Positions 1 through 8,855 of a DNA stretch of 64,000 nucleotides are shown here, in pieces (positions within the stretch are counted from its first letter, which is position 1; each line of letters begins with the position of its first letter). A model generated the notes under the pieces. That model saw only the letters and a program-made list of their open reading frames with translations, made no database searches and was not told the DNA's origin. A program made the translations under genes and the position numbers. The stretch comes from Streptomyces sp. NBC_00539 (GTDB taxonomy: Bacteria > Actinomycetota > Actinomycetes > Streptomycetales > Streptomycetaceae), in assembly GCF_036346105.1 (NCBI RefSeq), contig NZ_CP107811.1:6157501-6221500 (forward strand). The letters are read 5' to 3'.

Positions 1-192
1 CCCCCGGGAGACCCGGGCCAGGCCCGACACGGCCTGCCCCAGCGTGCGGTGGATCCGCTCGTGCAGCCCGGGCCGCCCGATCAGCGCGGCGTACGCGGGG
101 TCCTCGGCCTGCGTCCGGTCGGTGAGCCGGTCCGCCGCCACGGTGATCCGGCGTTCCAAGTCCTCGCGTATCTCCTCGATGAGCCGCTCCAT
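1..192 (-). CDS. N-terminal fragment of a PucR-like transcriptional regulator (runs off the left edge)
   Basis: A leftward reading frame starts at the ATG at 192-190 and is open to the window edge, giving 64 residues. It begins MERLIEEIREDLERRI and continues with a helical segment containing DRTQAEDPAYAAL and GLHERIHRTLGQAV. A helical N-terminus with a DPAY-type sequence followed by a second helix resembles the start of PucR-type (C-terminal HTH) regulators of Streptomyces. The DNA-binding end would lie outside the window, so the family is an inference from the N-terminus only. The coding assignment is better supported than the family. Confidence 0.5.
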   Translation of the reverse strand, partial: MERLIEEIREDLERRITVAADRLTDRTQAEDPAYAALIGRPGLHERIHRTLGQAVSGLARVSRG

Positions 193-325
193 GCCGGGCA
201 GCGTGACACGCGCGGGGGCGCGGTGGGGAGCCCCGGGAACGGCCCGCGTCCCCCGCGGCGTCAGGCACGCCGCCGCGGGCCTTGCCCGTGGCGAGGCGGA
301 ATCCGAAAGACCTCACCCGCGCGAA

Positions 326-814
326 CTAGCGCACCCCGGACTCCGGTTGGGGCAGGCCCAGGCCGGCGAACAGGTCCTGCGCGAGGTGCTCGGTGAAGAC
401 GGCCGACTCCGTCAGGGCGCGGCGGACCGCGGCCCCGTCGGCGGTGAGTCCGGCCGCCGCCGACCACGCCAGGGCGGCGCACACCGCCGGCAGCACGGGG
501 AACTCGTGCACGGGTATCCCGTAGTCCACCGCCTTGGCGCGATCGAGCAGCGCCCTCCAGCGGTGCCCGGCCGGCGCGGTGGCCTCGACGAAGCCGACGT
601 CACTGTCGAGGAACTCCACCGCCACCACCGGCGCGTCCACGAGCCGGGCCAGCCGCGCCACACCCTGCCGGTCCGCTTCCTCGAACTCCGCGGACCGCCA
701 GCCGGCCACCGCCGGGGCCGACGCCTCGACACCGGTGAAACCTGCGGCTTCCATCAGGTCCGGCAGCCGTCGCGCCGCGGACCGTACGACCAAGGATCCC
801 CCTGAGTTACCCAT
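326..814 (-). CDS. conserved hypothetical protein, about 162 aa
   Basis: No family was recognised. The protein is a soluble alanine/valine/leucine-rich chain with two recognisable blocks: an N-terminal part ending in RLPDLMEAAGFTGVEA, and a middle part with VDAPVVAVEFLDSDVGFVEA. There is no signal peptide or membrane segment. The ATG at 814 is preferred over a TTG at 844, because the longer form adds an arginine-rich tail and has no better ribosome site. It is transcribed away from the IclR-like gene at 1024, and the 209 bases between them hold an AT-rich patch near 920-950 that could contain promoters. It looks real from codon bias; function is unknown. Confidence 0.6.
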   Translation of the reverse strand: MGNSGGSLVVRSAARRLPDLMEAAGFTGVEASAPAVAGWRSAEFEEADRQGVARLARLVDAPVVAVEFLDSDVGFVEATAPAGHRWRALLDRAKAVDYGIPVHEFPVLPAVCAALAWSAAAGLTADGAAVRRALTESAVFTEHLAQDLFAGLGLPQPESGVR

Positions 815-1023
815 GCCGACAACGGTACGGCGGCCCACTGACAATCACCGGGAAGTCCGTACCCGCGCAGGGGAACCGCCCGCTCCCACGAGGAAGATCG
901 CGCTTCCCGGGCGCCGGGCGGTGGTTGATCTTATGCTCAGGTTTACGCGAGTCAGCTGGTTTTGTGGCCGGTGAGCGACTTTGATGGGTTTGCCAGCCTC
1001 GTCACGGAGCAGGGGGACTCATC

Positions 1024-1266
1024 ATGGGCACCGAGCACACCCACAAGGACAGCGCACCCACCCTGATCGGTTCCGTGCAGCGGGCGCTGCGCCTCGTGGA
1101 GGCGATGCACGCGGAGGGCGGTGCCACAGCCAAGCGGCTCTCGCGGATCACCGGGATCCCGCTGCCGACCGTCTACCACCTCTTGCGCACCCTCAGCCAC
1201 GAGGGGTACGTACAGCGCGAGGGCGGAGCGTTCCGGCTCGCGGACGACCTGCCACTGGCGTCGTGA
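1024..1266 (+). CDS. half-size IclR-type helix-turn-helix protein (80 aa)
   Basis: The product is just the N-terminal DNA-binding domain of the IclR family. Residues 15-75 contain the winged-helix pattern GSVQRALRLVEAMH, then ATAKRLSRITGIPLPTVYHLL as the helix-turn-helix, then the wing GYVQREGGAFRLADDL. Full-length IclR proteins are about 250 aa and carry a C-terminal effector domain; here a TGA follows residue 80 and no effector domain continues in any frame. A good AGGGGG ribosome site precedes the ATG. It could be a truncated gene or a deliberate DNA-binding-only protein; the clean codon bias up to the stop argues that it is expressed. Confidence 0.75.
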   Translation: MGTEHTHKDSAPTLIGSVQRALRLVEAMHAEGGATAKRLSRITGIPLPTVYHLLRTLSHEGYVQREGGAFRLADDLPLAS

Positions 1267-1510
1267 GCGGAGCGTCCCGCTCGGGCCGCCGGAAGGAAGC
1301 CGGTGGCGCTCGGCCGTCGTGATCGAGCCGTCAGGATCCGGCCCTCGTGATCGGAAGCTGACACGTTCCGGCCAAGCTGGCACGTGCTACCGCGCATGTT
1401 CCAGCGGAAAATGCCAGAACGCCTTTTCGCTCTGTGGAAGTTGAGTAAGTTCCCTCCTGTCGCGCCGTACGACCGTGCACCCAGCACGTCAAGCCGGGAG
1501 GGGAGCCCGC

Positions 1511-1945
1511 GTGCCCGGGATCGACGAATGTCTGCTCGAAGCCATGGCCCTGCCCGGTGCGCGGGGCGCCGCGCTGGTCGACTGGAGCAGCGGACTGGCC
1601 CTCGGTACCGCGGGGGACTCACCGGTGGGCGACCACGAGACCACCGCCGCCGAGACCGCCGAGCTGGCCCGCGCGGCCGCGGAGTACGAGTCCTTCGCCC
1701 CGGCGGAACCGGGAACCGAAGCCGGATCCGGTCCGGGAGCGGGACCCGGCCCGGGCGCCCCCGCGGGCCCGCCCGTGGAGGACCTGATCGTCACCACCCG
1801 GACCGGCTACCACGTCCTGCGCTTCGTGGAGACCAGCTTCGACAGCAGCGTCTTCCTCCACCTCTGGCTCGACCGCGCCGACGGCAACCTGGCCCTCGCC
1901 CGGCACAGACTCCGCACCCTGGCCGAGGGACTGGTGCTCAGATGA
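1511..1945 (+). CDS. roadblock/LC7 domain protein (first of three in cluster)
   Basis: Roadblock/LC7 proteins are small homodimers that regulate small GTPases (MglB-like) or act as scaffolds. The N-terminal block ARGAALVDWSSGLALGT and the C-terminal block EDLIVTTRTGYHVLRFVE, followed by FLHLWLDRADGNLALARHRL, form the typical fold and closely parallel the protein encoded at 3361. An Ala/Pro/Gly-rich insertion of about 30 residues separates them. I chose the GTG at 1511 because GGAGGGGAG lies just upstream; an ATG at 1475 lacks one. The gene overlaps the next by ATGA, so translation is probably coupled. No GTPase gene is present in this cluster. Confidence 0.8.
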   Translation: MPGIDECLLEAMALPGARGAALVDWSSGLALGTAGDSPVGDHETTAAETAELARAAAEYESFAPAEPGTEAGSGPGAGPGPGAPAGPPVEDLIVTTRTGYHVLRFVETSFDSSVFLHLWLDRADGNLALARHRLRTLAEGLVLR

Positions 1946-2730
1946 CCGCCGCAACAGCGAGCCCCGCCACCGCCGTCTCCCCGCTGCTCACCCGCCTCGC
2001 CGCCGAGCGCGCCACCGGCGCCCTGCTCCGCGACCGCGGCACGCTCTTCCTGGAGCACGGCCGGGTCGTGCACGCCGAGAGCCCCTCGACCCCCGGCCTC
2101 GGCGTCCTGCTCACCGCCGGCGGCGGCCTCGCCCCCGAACGCTGGAACGAGGCCATCAGCCAGGCCGGAGCCCGCCGCCAGGTCGCCCGGTTCCTCGTGG
2201 ACAGCGGTGGCCTGGCCGGCGGGGAGCTGGAGATCTGCCACGTCGCCGCCATCTTCGACGCCGCCTTCTTCGCCCTTTCCCCGGGCAGCGGCCCCTCCCG
2301 GTTCCGGCGCGGCGCCACCCACTGGATCGGCTCCGTCCGGTCCGTCCCCGCGGCCGCCGTCGAGCGCGAGACCCGGCGGCGCCGGGAACTCCTGGACGCG
2401 GTGTGGCCGTACCCGCTGCTGGACACCGCCCCCGTGGTGCCCCGCCCGGCCGCCCCGGGCCAGACGGTCACCGCCCGCCAGCGCCTCCTGCTCCGGCAGG
2501 CCGACGGCGTGCGCACACCCGCCGACCTCGCCTGGGTGCTGGGCCGCCCGGCCTTCCACACGCTGCTCGACGTCCGCAGGCTCGCGGCCGCCGGCCTGGT
2601 CGAGACGCCGTACGAGCCCGCCCCGGCACCGGTCGCCGGGGCATCCCTGCCCGACTGGATGACCCAGACCCAAACCCCGGACGTGGCGCTGCTCCGCCGG
2701 TTACGCGACGCACTGGAGGCAAGCCTGTGA
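1942..2730 (+). CDS. PATAN/DUF4388-like protein with C-terminal winged-helix region; contains a TTA codon
   Basis: About 262 aa. The first 60 residues (SPLLTRLAAERATGALL, then GTLFLEHGRVVHAES) match the PATAN/DUF4388 pattern of a short beta strand, then gene-product-style 'G.L...G.LVHAE'. PATAN domains occur with response regulators and roadblock proteins. Residues 175-235 (RQRLLLRQADGVRTPADLAWVLG, then LLDVRRLAAAGLVET) look like a winged-helix or MarR-like domain. Codon 254, at 2701-2703, is TTA, the codon read by the bldA tRNA in Streptomyces, so full translation may depend on developmental stage. It overlaps the upstream roadblock gene (ATGA). Family call is from motif reading. Confidence 0.75.
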   Translation: MTAATASPATAVSPLLTRLAAERATGALLRDRGTLFLEHGRVVHAESPSTPGLGVLLTAGGGLAPERWNEAISQAGARRQVARFLVDSGGLAGGELEICHVAAIFDAAFFALSPGSGPSRFRRGATHWIGSVRSVPAAAVERETRRRRELLDAVWPYPLLDTAPVVPRPAAPGQTVTARQRLLLRQADGVRTPADLAWVLGRPAFHTLLDVRRLAAAGLVETPYEPAPAPVAGASLPDWMTQTQTPDVALLRRLRDALEASL

Positions 2731-2801
2731 GGCTCCCGCTGCGACCGGTCCTGCGCGCCGACCGCTCCGAGCGCAGGCAGCCCGAAAGGAGGCCGGCCGA
2801 G

Positions 2802-3251
2802 ATGAGCACGGTGATGGTGACCGCCGAGACCGAAGCCGAGATACGCGCGGAGCTGCGGCGCCTGCGGGCCCGCGTCCCCCAGCTCACCGGCGCCCTCGCC
2901 GCGAGCGCCGACGGCCTGGTCCTCGCCCACGACAGCGCCGCCGCCGAAGCCGAATCCGTCGCCGCGCTGACCGCGGCGGCCCTCGGCGTGGCCCAGCGGC
3001 TCAGCGACTGCACGGGCCAGGGCGGCTTCCGGGAGCTGCTGGTCCGCGGCGAACACGGCTACGTCGCGACCTACGCCGCCGGGGAGGCGGCCGTCCTCAC
3101 CCTGATCGCCGAACCGCGCGTCAACGTGGGCCGGCTCCACCTGGAGGCCCGGCGCTCCAGCCTGCGCATCACCGAACTCGTCGAGCACGGCCTCGGCCGG
3201 CGCGGAGGCCCGGTGGCCCCGCCCATGCCGACCGAGGCGCCGTCTCCCTGA
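2802..3251 (+). CDS. roadblock/LC7 domain protein (second in cluster, MglB-like)
   Basis: 149 aa. The core RARVPQLTGALAASADGLVLAHDS, followed by AESVAALTAAALGVAQRL and then GYVATYAAGEAAVLTLIAE, is the MglB/roadblock pattern (substrate-free 'ASADGLVLA' strand, helix, paired strands). It is closer to the conservon CvnB protein of this window (52998) than the other two roadblock proteins here. The ATG at 2802 has a perfect AAAGGAGG site at 2785-2792; an upstream in-frame GTG at 2727 would overlap the previous stop but lacks such a site. Probably transcribed with the two genes before it. Confidence 0.82.
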   Translation: MSTVMVTAETEAEIRAELRRLRARVPQLTGALAASADGLVLAHDSAAAEAESVAALTAAALGVAQRLSDCTGQGGFRELLVRGEHGYVATYAAGEAAVLTLIAEPRVNVGRLHLEARRSSLRITELVEHGLGRRGGPVAPPMPTEAPSP

Positions 3252-3360
3252 GTTCCTTACGAAGACCACGGCAGACCGCCGCGACACGGCGTCCCGGCAC
3301 AGCCGCTCCCACAGCGACAGCAGACGACGACAGCAGGAACGACAGAGAAAGGCAGCACTC

Positions 3361-3735
3361 ATGGCCAACGTGGAGACCGCCCTCAAGGAAGCCACCACCA
3401 CCATCGACGGCGCGCTCGGCGCCGCGCTGGTCGACTACGGCAGCGGCATGGCGCTCGGCACCGTCGGCGGGGGCAAGGACCTCGACCTCGGGATCGCCGC
3501 GGCGGGCAACACGGACGTGGTGCGGGCCAAGGTCCGCACCATGGAGATGCTCGGCCTCAACGACGAGATCGAGGACATCCTGATCACCCTCGGCAGCCAG
3601 TACCACCTGATCCGGCTGATGAAGGCGCGCAGCACCGGAGGCTTCTTCCTCTACCTCGCGCTCGACCGGGGACGCGCCAACCTCGCGATGGCCCGGCACC
3701 AGCTGAAGAAGATCGAAAGCGAGCTGGAGATCTGA
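3361..3735 (+). CDS. roadblock/LC7 domain protein (third in cluster)
   Basis: 124 aa, starting MANVETALKEATTTIDGALG. It shares with the protein at 1511 the blocks GAALVDYGSGMALGTVGG, EDILITLGSQYHLIRLM, and FLYLALDRGRANLAMARHQL, so the two are paralogues that may form a heterodimer. The ATG is preceded by an AAAGG site. It lies 109 bases after the second roadblock gene. Together with the PATAN protein this makes a four-gene roadblock cluster with no kinase or GTPase, unlike the conservon at 51-57 kb. Confidence 0.85.
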   Translation: MANVETALKEATTTIDGALGAALVDYGSGMALGTVGGGKDLDLGIAAAGNTDVVRAKVRTMEMLGLNDEIEDILITLGSQYHLIRLMKARSTGGFFLYLALDRGRANLAMARHQLKKIESELEI

Positions 3736-3911
3736 GGAGTACCCGCGAGGGTCGCGACGGCGCGGTGGCGGGCGGTTGAATTCTTTGCCGTCCGCCCGGC
3801 GACCAGGGGCGATATGTCCGAGGATGGGCGGACTTTATCATCCCGTTACCGAGTAAGATGCTCTAATCGGTTGATCATCAACAAAGCAAATAGCTGGAGA
3901 ACCTGCCACCC

Positions 3912-6900
3912 ATGCCCCCGCGCCTGAGCATCGTCGTACCGGTCTACAACGTCGAGCTCTACCTCGACGAGTGCCTGGAGTCCATCGCCGCCCAGACCTT
4001 CGAGGACTTCGAGGTCGTCCTCATCGACGACGGATCCACCGACGCGAGTGCCGCGATAGGCGAGGCCTTCGCCGCGCGGGACGACAGGTTCCGACTGGTC
4101 CGTCAGAAGAACGCCGGACTCGGTGCCGCCCGCAACGCGGGTGCCCGTCACATATCCGAAGGCAGCGAGTACCTCGCCTTCGTCGACAGTGACGACACCA
4201 TGCCGGTGGACGCCTACCAGCGGCTGATCGAAGCCCTCGACGAGACGGGTTCCGACTTCGCCGGCGGCAACGTGCTGCGCTTCCGCTCCGTCGGCATGCA
4301 GCAGTCCTGGGGACACCGCGCCCCCTTCGCCACCACCAGGCTCAAGACCCACATCTCCAAGTTCGCGCCGCTGGTCACCGACCGCACCGCGTGGAACAAG
4401 GTCTACCGGCGCAGCTTCTGGGACGAGCACGGCTTCCAGTACCCGGAAGGCATCCTCTACGAGGACGCGCCCGTCAGCATCCCCGCCCACTACTTCGCCA
4501 CCAGCGTCGACGTGATCAGTGACGTCGTCTACCACTGGCGGGTGCGCGAGACCGGCGAGCGCTCCATCACCCAGCGCTCCACGGACCCCGTCTCCGTGAT
4601 CGACCGCGTGACGTCCATCCGGATGGTCCGCGACGCCCTCAAGGGCAAGCAGGGCGAGAAGTACGCCCGGTACCTGCGCGAGTACGACCACAACGTGCTC
4701 AGCGAAGAGCTGCCGCTCATCTACAAGTACGTCGGTGAGGGCGGCCCCGAGTTCCGCGCGGCGTTCGTCAAGGAGGTCGGCGGCCTCATCCGGGAGATCG
4801 GCACCGGGCCCTGGACCGACCTCACCGTCGCCGACCGGCTCAAGGCGTACCTCGCCCGCGAGGGCCGCGTCGAGGAGTTCATCGCCCTCAACAAGCACCA
4901 GAGCGACTACTCCTACAGCGTGCCGGTCAAGGGACTCGCCCGCCCGCAGGCCGACTACCCCTTCCTCACCGCCCCCGTGCCGCCCAAGCTGCTCACCCTC
5001 GGCCCGCGCGAACGCCGCGTGGTCAGCCGCCTGGAACAGGCCGCCTGGAGCGACGGCAAGCTGCTCCTGCGCGGCTACGCGCTGCCCGGCCACCTCGGCG
5101 CGGAGAGCCGCCTGGGCTCCCGCAAGATGCTGGTCTTCCGCGAGCAGGGCAAGCGCCGCCGCAGCGTCGTCACCGCCCGGACGGTCGCCTCCCCGATGGC
5201 CACCGTCAACGAGTCGCACCTCGCGCTGCGGCACGCGGACTGGGCCGGTTTCACCGCCGTCGTCGACCCCACGGTCTTCCAGACCGGCGGGACCTGGAAC
5301 GACGGTACGTGGACCACCTCGATCGCGGTCACCGGCGCCGGCGGCCTGCACCGGGCGCGCCTGCGCGGCGGCGACCACGACAGCGGCCACAACCCGCCCG
5401 CCTACTGGGCCACCCCCGACGTCCGGATCGTCCCCACCGTCGCCGGCGCCCTGACCATCAAGGTCGAGGTCGTCCGCGCCCGGGCCCTGGACGTACGCCC
5501 GTCCGGCGACGAAGCCGTCGAGGTGTCCGGCGAGCTTTCCACCGAAATCGGCCGGGGCGCCTCGCTGCGCGCGACGCACGTCGGCAGTGACGACACCCTG
5601 ACCGTCGCGCTGGACACGGCGGACGCCGCCCAGAACGGCCGCGTCCCCTTCACCGCCGTCCTGCGCCTGGCCGAGCTGGCCGACGTCCCGCTGCCCGGGC
5701 CCGGCGAGTGGGGCCCCCAGGCGTGGAACCTGTCCGTCGTCCGCGCCGACGGCACCGAACACCCCCTGACGCTGGACGAGCGGGGCGGCTTCACCGGACT
5801 GGTCGTGCCGGTGCCCGGCGACGCCACCGGCCGCGCCGTCTTCGCCAAGCGCGGCACGTCGGGCCACCTGGTCCTGTCCGTCCAGGCCTCGCCGCCCCTC
5901 GTGGACACCGTCACCGCCAAGAACGGCACCCTCACCCTCGCCGGCAGCTTCCACGCCCCCGCCGACGCGGCCGACGAGCCGTACGAGCTGGTCCTGCACA
6001 ACCACCACGGGAGCGAGTTCAGCTACCCCGTGACCCGTGACGGCGACCGCTTCGAGGCCTCCTTCGAACCGGTCCTGCCCGAGCCGTACGCCGGCCGCAC
6101 CACCCTGCCGCACGGCCGCTGGTGGCCCACGCTGCGCCCGGTGAGCCAGGGCGGCACCACCGCGGGCCTGCTCGGGGTCGACCGCGGCGCGCCGCTCCAG
6201 CTGCTGCCTCCGGTCCTCTTCTCCGGACCGCACCACCTCACCGTCGACGGCCGCCGCATGCGCGTCGAGGCCCGTCTGTACGACCGGCTGGTGCTGAACA
6301 GCGACCCGCTGATCAGCCCGCACGACCGCTCGCGGTACGCCCAGCGCGTCGCCCGCGACATCACCTACCCGGCCCAGTCCGCCCTGCCGGTCAAGGACAT
6401 GGTCGTGTACGAGACCTTCCAGGGGAACGGCGCCGGCGACTCGCCGCGCGCCATCCACGAGGAACTGGTGCGGCGCGGCGAGAAGCTGGACCACGTCTGG
6501 CTGGTCCGCGACGGCCGCGCCGAGGTCCCGTCGACCGCCCGCGCCGTCCAGTACGACAGCCTGGAGGCCTGGGACGTCCTGGCCCGCGCCCGCTACTACG
6601 TCGTCAACGACAGCGTGCCGGGACACTTCCGGCGCCGCCCCGGGCAGACCGTCGTACAGACGTGGCACGGAACGCCGTTGAAGCAGATCGGCCACGACTA
6701 CCTGCACGACTACTACACGAGCCCCGAGGCGCTCGACGCGCTGCGCCACGACGCCGCCCAGTGGTCGCTGCTCGCCTCCCCGAGCTCGTACGCGACCCCG
6801 GTACTCAAGCGCGCCCTCGGCTACGACGGCGAGATCATCGAGTCCGGCAGCCCGCGCACGGACGCCCTCGTCCGCCCGGACGAGCAGCGCGTCGCCGAGG

Positions 6901-7472
6901 TCCGGCGGCGGCTCGGCCTGCCCGACGGCAAGAAGGTCGTCCTCTACCTGCCGACCTGGCGGGAGAACCGCGAGGGCTGGTCGAACGGCTACAAGCTGGA
7001 CCTGCAGATCGACCTCGAAGCCGCCCGGCGCGAGCTCGGCGAGGACCACGTCCTGCTGGTCCGCGGTCACCACAAGGTGAACGAGCAGGTCCGCGAGGGA
7101 GCCCGTGACGGCTTCGTGGTCGACGTGTCCCGCTGGCCCGACACCACGGACCTGCTGCTCGTCGCCGACGTCCTGATCTCGGACTACTCGTCCGCGATCT
7201 TCGACTTCGCGCTGACCGACCGGCCGATCCTGCTGTTCACGTACGACCTGGAGCACTACCGCGACACGCTCCGCGGTTTCACCTTCGACCTGGAGAAGAA
7301 GGCCCCGGGGCCGCTCCTCGCCGACTCCGCGAGCCTGATCGAGGCCGTGCGGAACGCGGACGCGGTCGCGGCCGAGCACGCCGAGGCGCGGGCGGCGTTC
7401 CGCGCGGAGTTCTGTGACCTCGACGACGGTCACGCGGCCGAGCGCGTCGTCGACCGGATGCTCGCCTTGTAA
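3912..7472 (+). CDS. GT2 glycosyltransferase fused to CDP-glycerol glycerophosphotransferase (teichoic-acid type)
   Basis: 1186 aa. Residues 1-200 are a GT-A family 2 glycosyltransferase: LSIVVPVYNVELYLDECL at the N-terminus, VVLIDDGSTDAS, and FVDSDDTM as the metal-binding DxD. A central beta-rich region (about 330-780) has unknown function. Residues about 800-1180 match the TagF/CDP-glycerol glycerophosphotransferase family: DHVWLVRDG, YYVVNDSVPGHF, QTWHGTPLKQIGHDYL with the catalytic HGT, ESGSPRTDAL, and DVLISDYSSAIFDFAL. The protein most likely builds a wall glycopolymer at the membrane surface. An inverted repeat TTGAT-C-ATCAA at 3871-3881 lies in the AT-rich leader. A long open frame on the opposite strand is a GC-bias shadow. 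Confidence 0.92.
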   Translation: MPPRLSIVVPVYNVELYLDECLESIAAQTFEDFEVVLIDDGSTDASAAIGEAFAARDDRFRLVRQKNAGLGAARNAGARHISEGSEYLAFVDSDDTMPVDAYQRLIEALDETGSDFAGGNVLRFRSVGMQQSWGHRAPFATTRLKTHISKFAPLVTDRTAWNKVYRRSFWDEHGFQYPEGILYEDAPVSIPAHYFATSVDVISDVVYHWRVRETGERSITQRSTDPVSVIDRVTSIRMVRDALKGKQGEKYARYLREYDHNVLSEELPLIYKYVGEGGPEFRAAFVKEVGGLIREIGTGPWTDLTVADRLKAYLAREGRVEEFIALNKHQSDYSYSVPVKGLARPQADYPFLTAPVPPKLLTLGPRERRVVSRLEQAAWSDGKLLLRGYALPGHLGAESRLGSRKMLVFREQGKRRRSVVTARTVASPMATVNESHLALRHADWAGFTAVVDPTVFQTGGTWNDGTWTTSIAVTGAGGLHRARLRGGDHDSGHNPPAYWATPDVRIVPTVAGALTIKVEVVRARALDVRPSGDEAVEVSGELSTEIGRGASLRATHVGSDDTLTVALDTADAAQNGRVPFTAVLRLAELADVPLPGPGEWGPQAWNLSVVRADGTEHPLTLDERGGFTGLVVPVPGDATGRAVFAKRGTSGHLVLSVQASPPLVDTVTAKNGTLTLAGSFHAPADAADEPYELVLHNHHGSEFSYPVTRDGDRFEASFEPVLPEPYAGRTTLPHGRWWPTLRPVSQGGTTAGLLGVDRGAPLQLLPPVLFSGPHHLTVDGRRMRVEARLYDRLVLNSDPLISPHDRSRYAQRVARDITYPAQSALPVKDMVVYETFQGNGAGDSPRAIHEELVRRGEKLDHVWLVRDGRAEVPSTARAVQYDSLEAWDVLARARYYVVNDSVPGHFRRRPGQTVVQTWHGTPLKQIGHDYLHDYYTSPEALDALRHDAAQWSLLASPSSYATPVLKRALGYDGEIIESGSPRTDALVRPDEQRVAEVRRRLGLPDGKKVVLYLPTWRENREGWSNGYKLDLQIDLEAARRELGEDHVLLVRGHHKVNEQVREGARDGFVVDVSRWPDTTDLLLVADVLISDYSSAIFDFALTDRPILLFTYDLEHYRDTLRGFTFDLEKKAPGPLLADSASLIEAVRNADAVAAEHAEARAAFRAEFCDLDDGHAAERVVDRMLAL

Positions 7473-7499
7473 TCCGTACGAGTGCATTACCCGAGGGAC

Positions 7500-7550
7500 A
7501 CAGACCGGTCCCCGGCCCACCGATGAGTTCCGGGCCGGGGGCCGGTCTGT
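7500..7550 (+). terminator. long hairpin after the glycosyltransferase gene
   Basis: Arms at 7500-7518 and 7532-7550 are complementary over 19 positions with one G-T pair; the loop is 13 bases. It begins 27 bases after the stop codon, which fits a factor-independent terminator, although no T-run follows. Confidence 0.75.
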
Positions 7551-7608
7551 ATGCAGGAGACGGCACCCGCTTCCGGGTCCGTCCCGCGCACCCACCCTGG
7601 AGGCAGTC

Positions 7609-8097
7609 ATGAGCAGCAGCACCGGCTTCACCACGTGCCTGTGGTTCGACGGCGACGCGGAAGCCGCCGCCGACTACTACCTGTCCGTCTTCAAGGACGG
7701 CAAGCGCGGCCGCACCGTCCGCAGGAACGAGGCGGTGCCCGGCCCGGGCGGTGAGGTGCTGTCCATCGAGTTCGAGATCAACGGGCAGAAGTTCCTCGGC
7801 CTCAACGGCGGCCCCCAGTTCCCCTTCACCGAGGCCGTCTCGTTCATGATCCACTGCGCCGACGAGGCCGAGGCGGACTACTACTACGACGAGCTGAGCG
7901 GCAACGGCGGCGAGGAGTCGGCCTGCGGCTGGGTCAAGGACAGGTTCGGGCTGTCCTGGCAGGTGGTCCCGGCCGGCACCCTCGACCTGATCGCCGACCC
8001 CGATCCGGGACGGGCCGCGCGCGCGACGGCCGCCATGATGACGATGAAGAAGCTGGACGTGGCGCACATGCGCCGGGCGGCCGACGCCGAGGGCTGA
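7609..8097 (+). CDS. PhnB-like VOC family protein (3-demethylubiquinone-methyltransferase fold)
   Basis: 162 aa. It opens FTTCLWFDGDAEAAADYYLSVF, the standard start of the PhnB-type glyoxalase/VOC family, followed by LSIEFEINGQKFLGLNGGP, SFMIHCADEAEADYYYDEL, and the ending WGVKD-like block GWVKDRFGLSWQVVP. These proteins are often annotated as 3-demethylubiquinone-9 3-methyltransferases, but no methyltransferase motif is present and the real activity is not known. The ATG at 7609 has GGAGGCAG just upstream. It sits alone between a terminator hairpin and the convergent sirtuin gene. Confidence 0.88.
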   Translation: MSSSTGFTTCLWFDGDAEAAADYYLSVFKDGKRGRTVRRNEAVPGPGGEVLSIEFEINGQKFLGLNGGPQFPFTEAVSFMIHCADEAEADYYYDELSGNGGEESACGWVKDRFGLSWQVVPAGTLDLIADPDPGRAARATAAMMTMKKLDVAHMRRAADAEG

Positions 8098-8129
8098 CCG
8101 GGGGCGGCCAGGGGCCGGACAGGATCCGA

Positions 8130-8855
8130 TCAGCCGCCGATCCGGGCCAGCAGCGCCGGCAGGGCCGTCCCGATCGGCTGGCGGATCACCTCGTGAGCGA
8201 GGGCGTCGTACGGGGTCTCCTCCGCGTTGACGATGATCAGGCGGGCCCCCGCCTCGGCGGCCATCCCGGCCAGCGAGGCGGCGGGCTGCACCTGGAGGGT
8301 CGACCCGACGGCGATGAACACCTGACACCCCTTGGCCACCGCCATGGCCTGCCCGAGCACCTGCGGGTCCAGCCGCTCGCCGAACATCACCGTCGCGGCC
8401 TTGAAGATCCCGCCGCAGGCGTGACAGGCGGGATCCGGCTCCCCGGCGGCCACCCGGGCCAGCGCCTCGTCCATCCCCGACCGGGCGTGGCACGCCGTGC
8501 ACACCACGGACCGGGCCGTCCCGTGCAGCTCGAACACCTTGCGCGCGGGCATCCCGGCGAGCTGGTGCAGGCCGTCCACGTTCTGGGTGATCACCCGGAC
8601 CGGCGTACCGCCGCGCTCCAGCTCCGCCACCGCGACGTGCGCGGCGTTCGGCCGGGCCCCGAGGGCGCCGATCTCGGCCCGCATCAGCCACGATCGCCGC
8701 CGGACGTCCGGATCGGCCATGTAGTACGCGTACGTGACGAGCTTCTCGGCGTCCGGCTCGCGCCGCCACAGCCCTTGCGGCCCCCGGTAGTCCGGAATCC
8801 CGGAATCGGTGGACATCCCGGCCCCACTGAACACTGCGACGAGCGGCTTCCCCAT
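8130..8855 (-). CDS. Sir2-family NAD-dependent protein deacylase
   Basis: 241 aa, normal length for a bacterial sirtuin. The NAD-binding motif [15 protein letters not shown] is at residues 11-25, [12 protein letters not shown] carries the conserved Asn/Asp, FELHGT carries the catalytic His, and two CxxC pairs (CTAC, CHAC) bind the structural zinc. [13 protein letters not shown] is the C-terminal Rossmann signature. It removes acetyl or acyl groups from lysines using NAD. It converges on the VOC gene, with 32 bases between their stops, and stands alone on its strand. Confidence 0.93.
   Translation of the reverse strand: MGKPLVAVFSGAGMSTDSGIPDYRGPQGLWRREPDAEKLVTYAYYMADPDVRRRSWLMRAEIGALGARPNAAHVAVAELERGGTPVRVITQNVDGLHQLAGMPARKVFELHGTARSVVCTACHARSGMDEALARVAAGEPDPACHACGGIFKAATVMFGERLDPQVLGQAMAVAKGCQVFIAVGSTLQVQPAASLAGMAAEAGARLIIVNAEETPYDALAHEVIRQPIGTALPALLARIGG

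Noticed and set aside
3846-7634. 1262-codon open frame on the minus strand
   Set aside because: Antisense of the glycosyltransferase gene; its product is a Val/Gly/Asp/Arg-rich chain with no motif. It is a GC-bias shadow.
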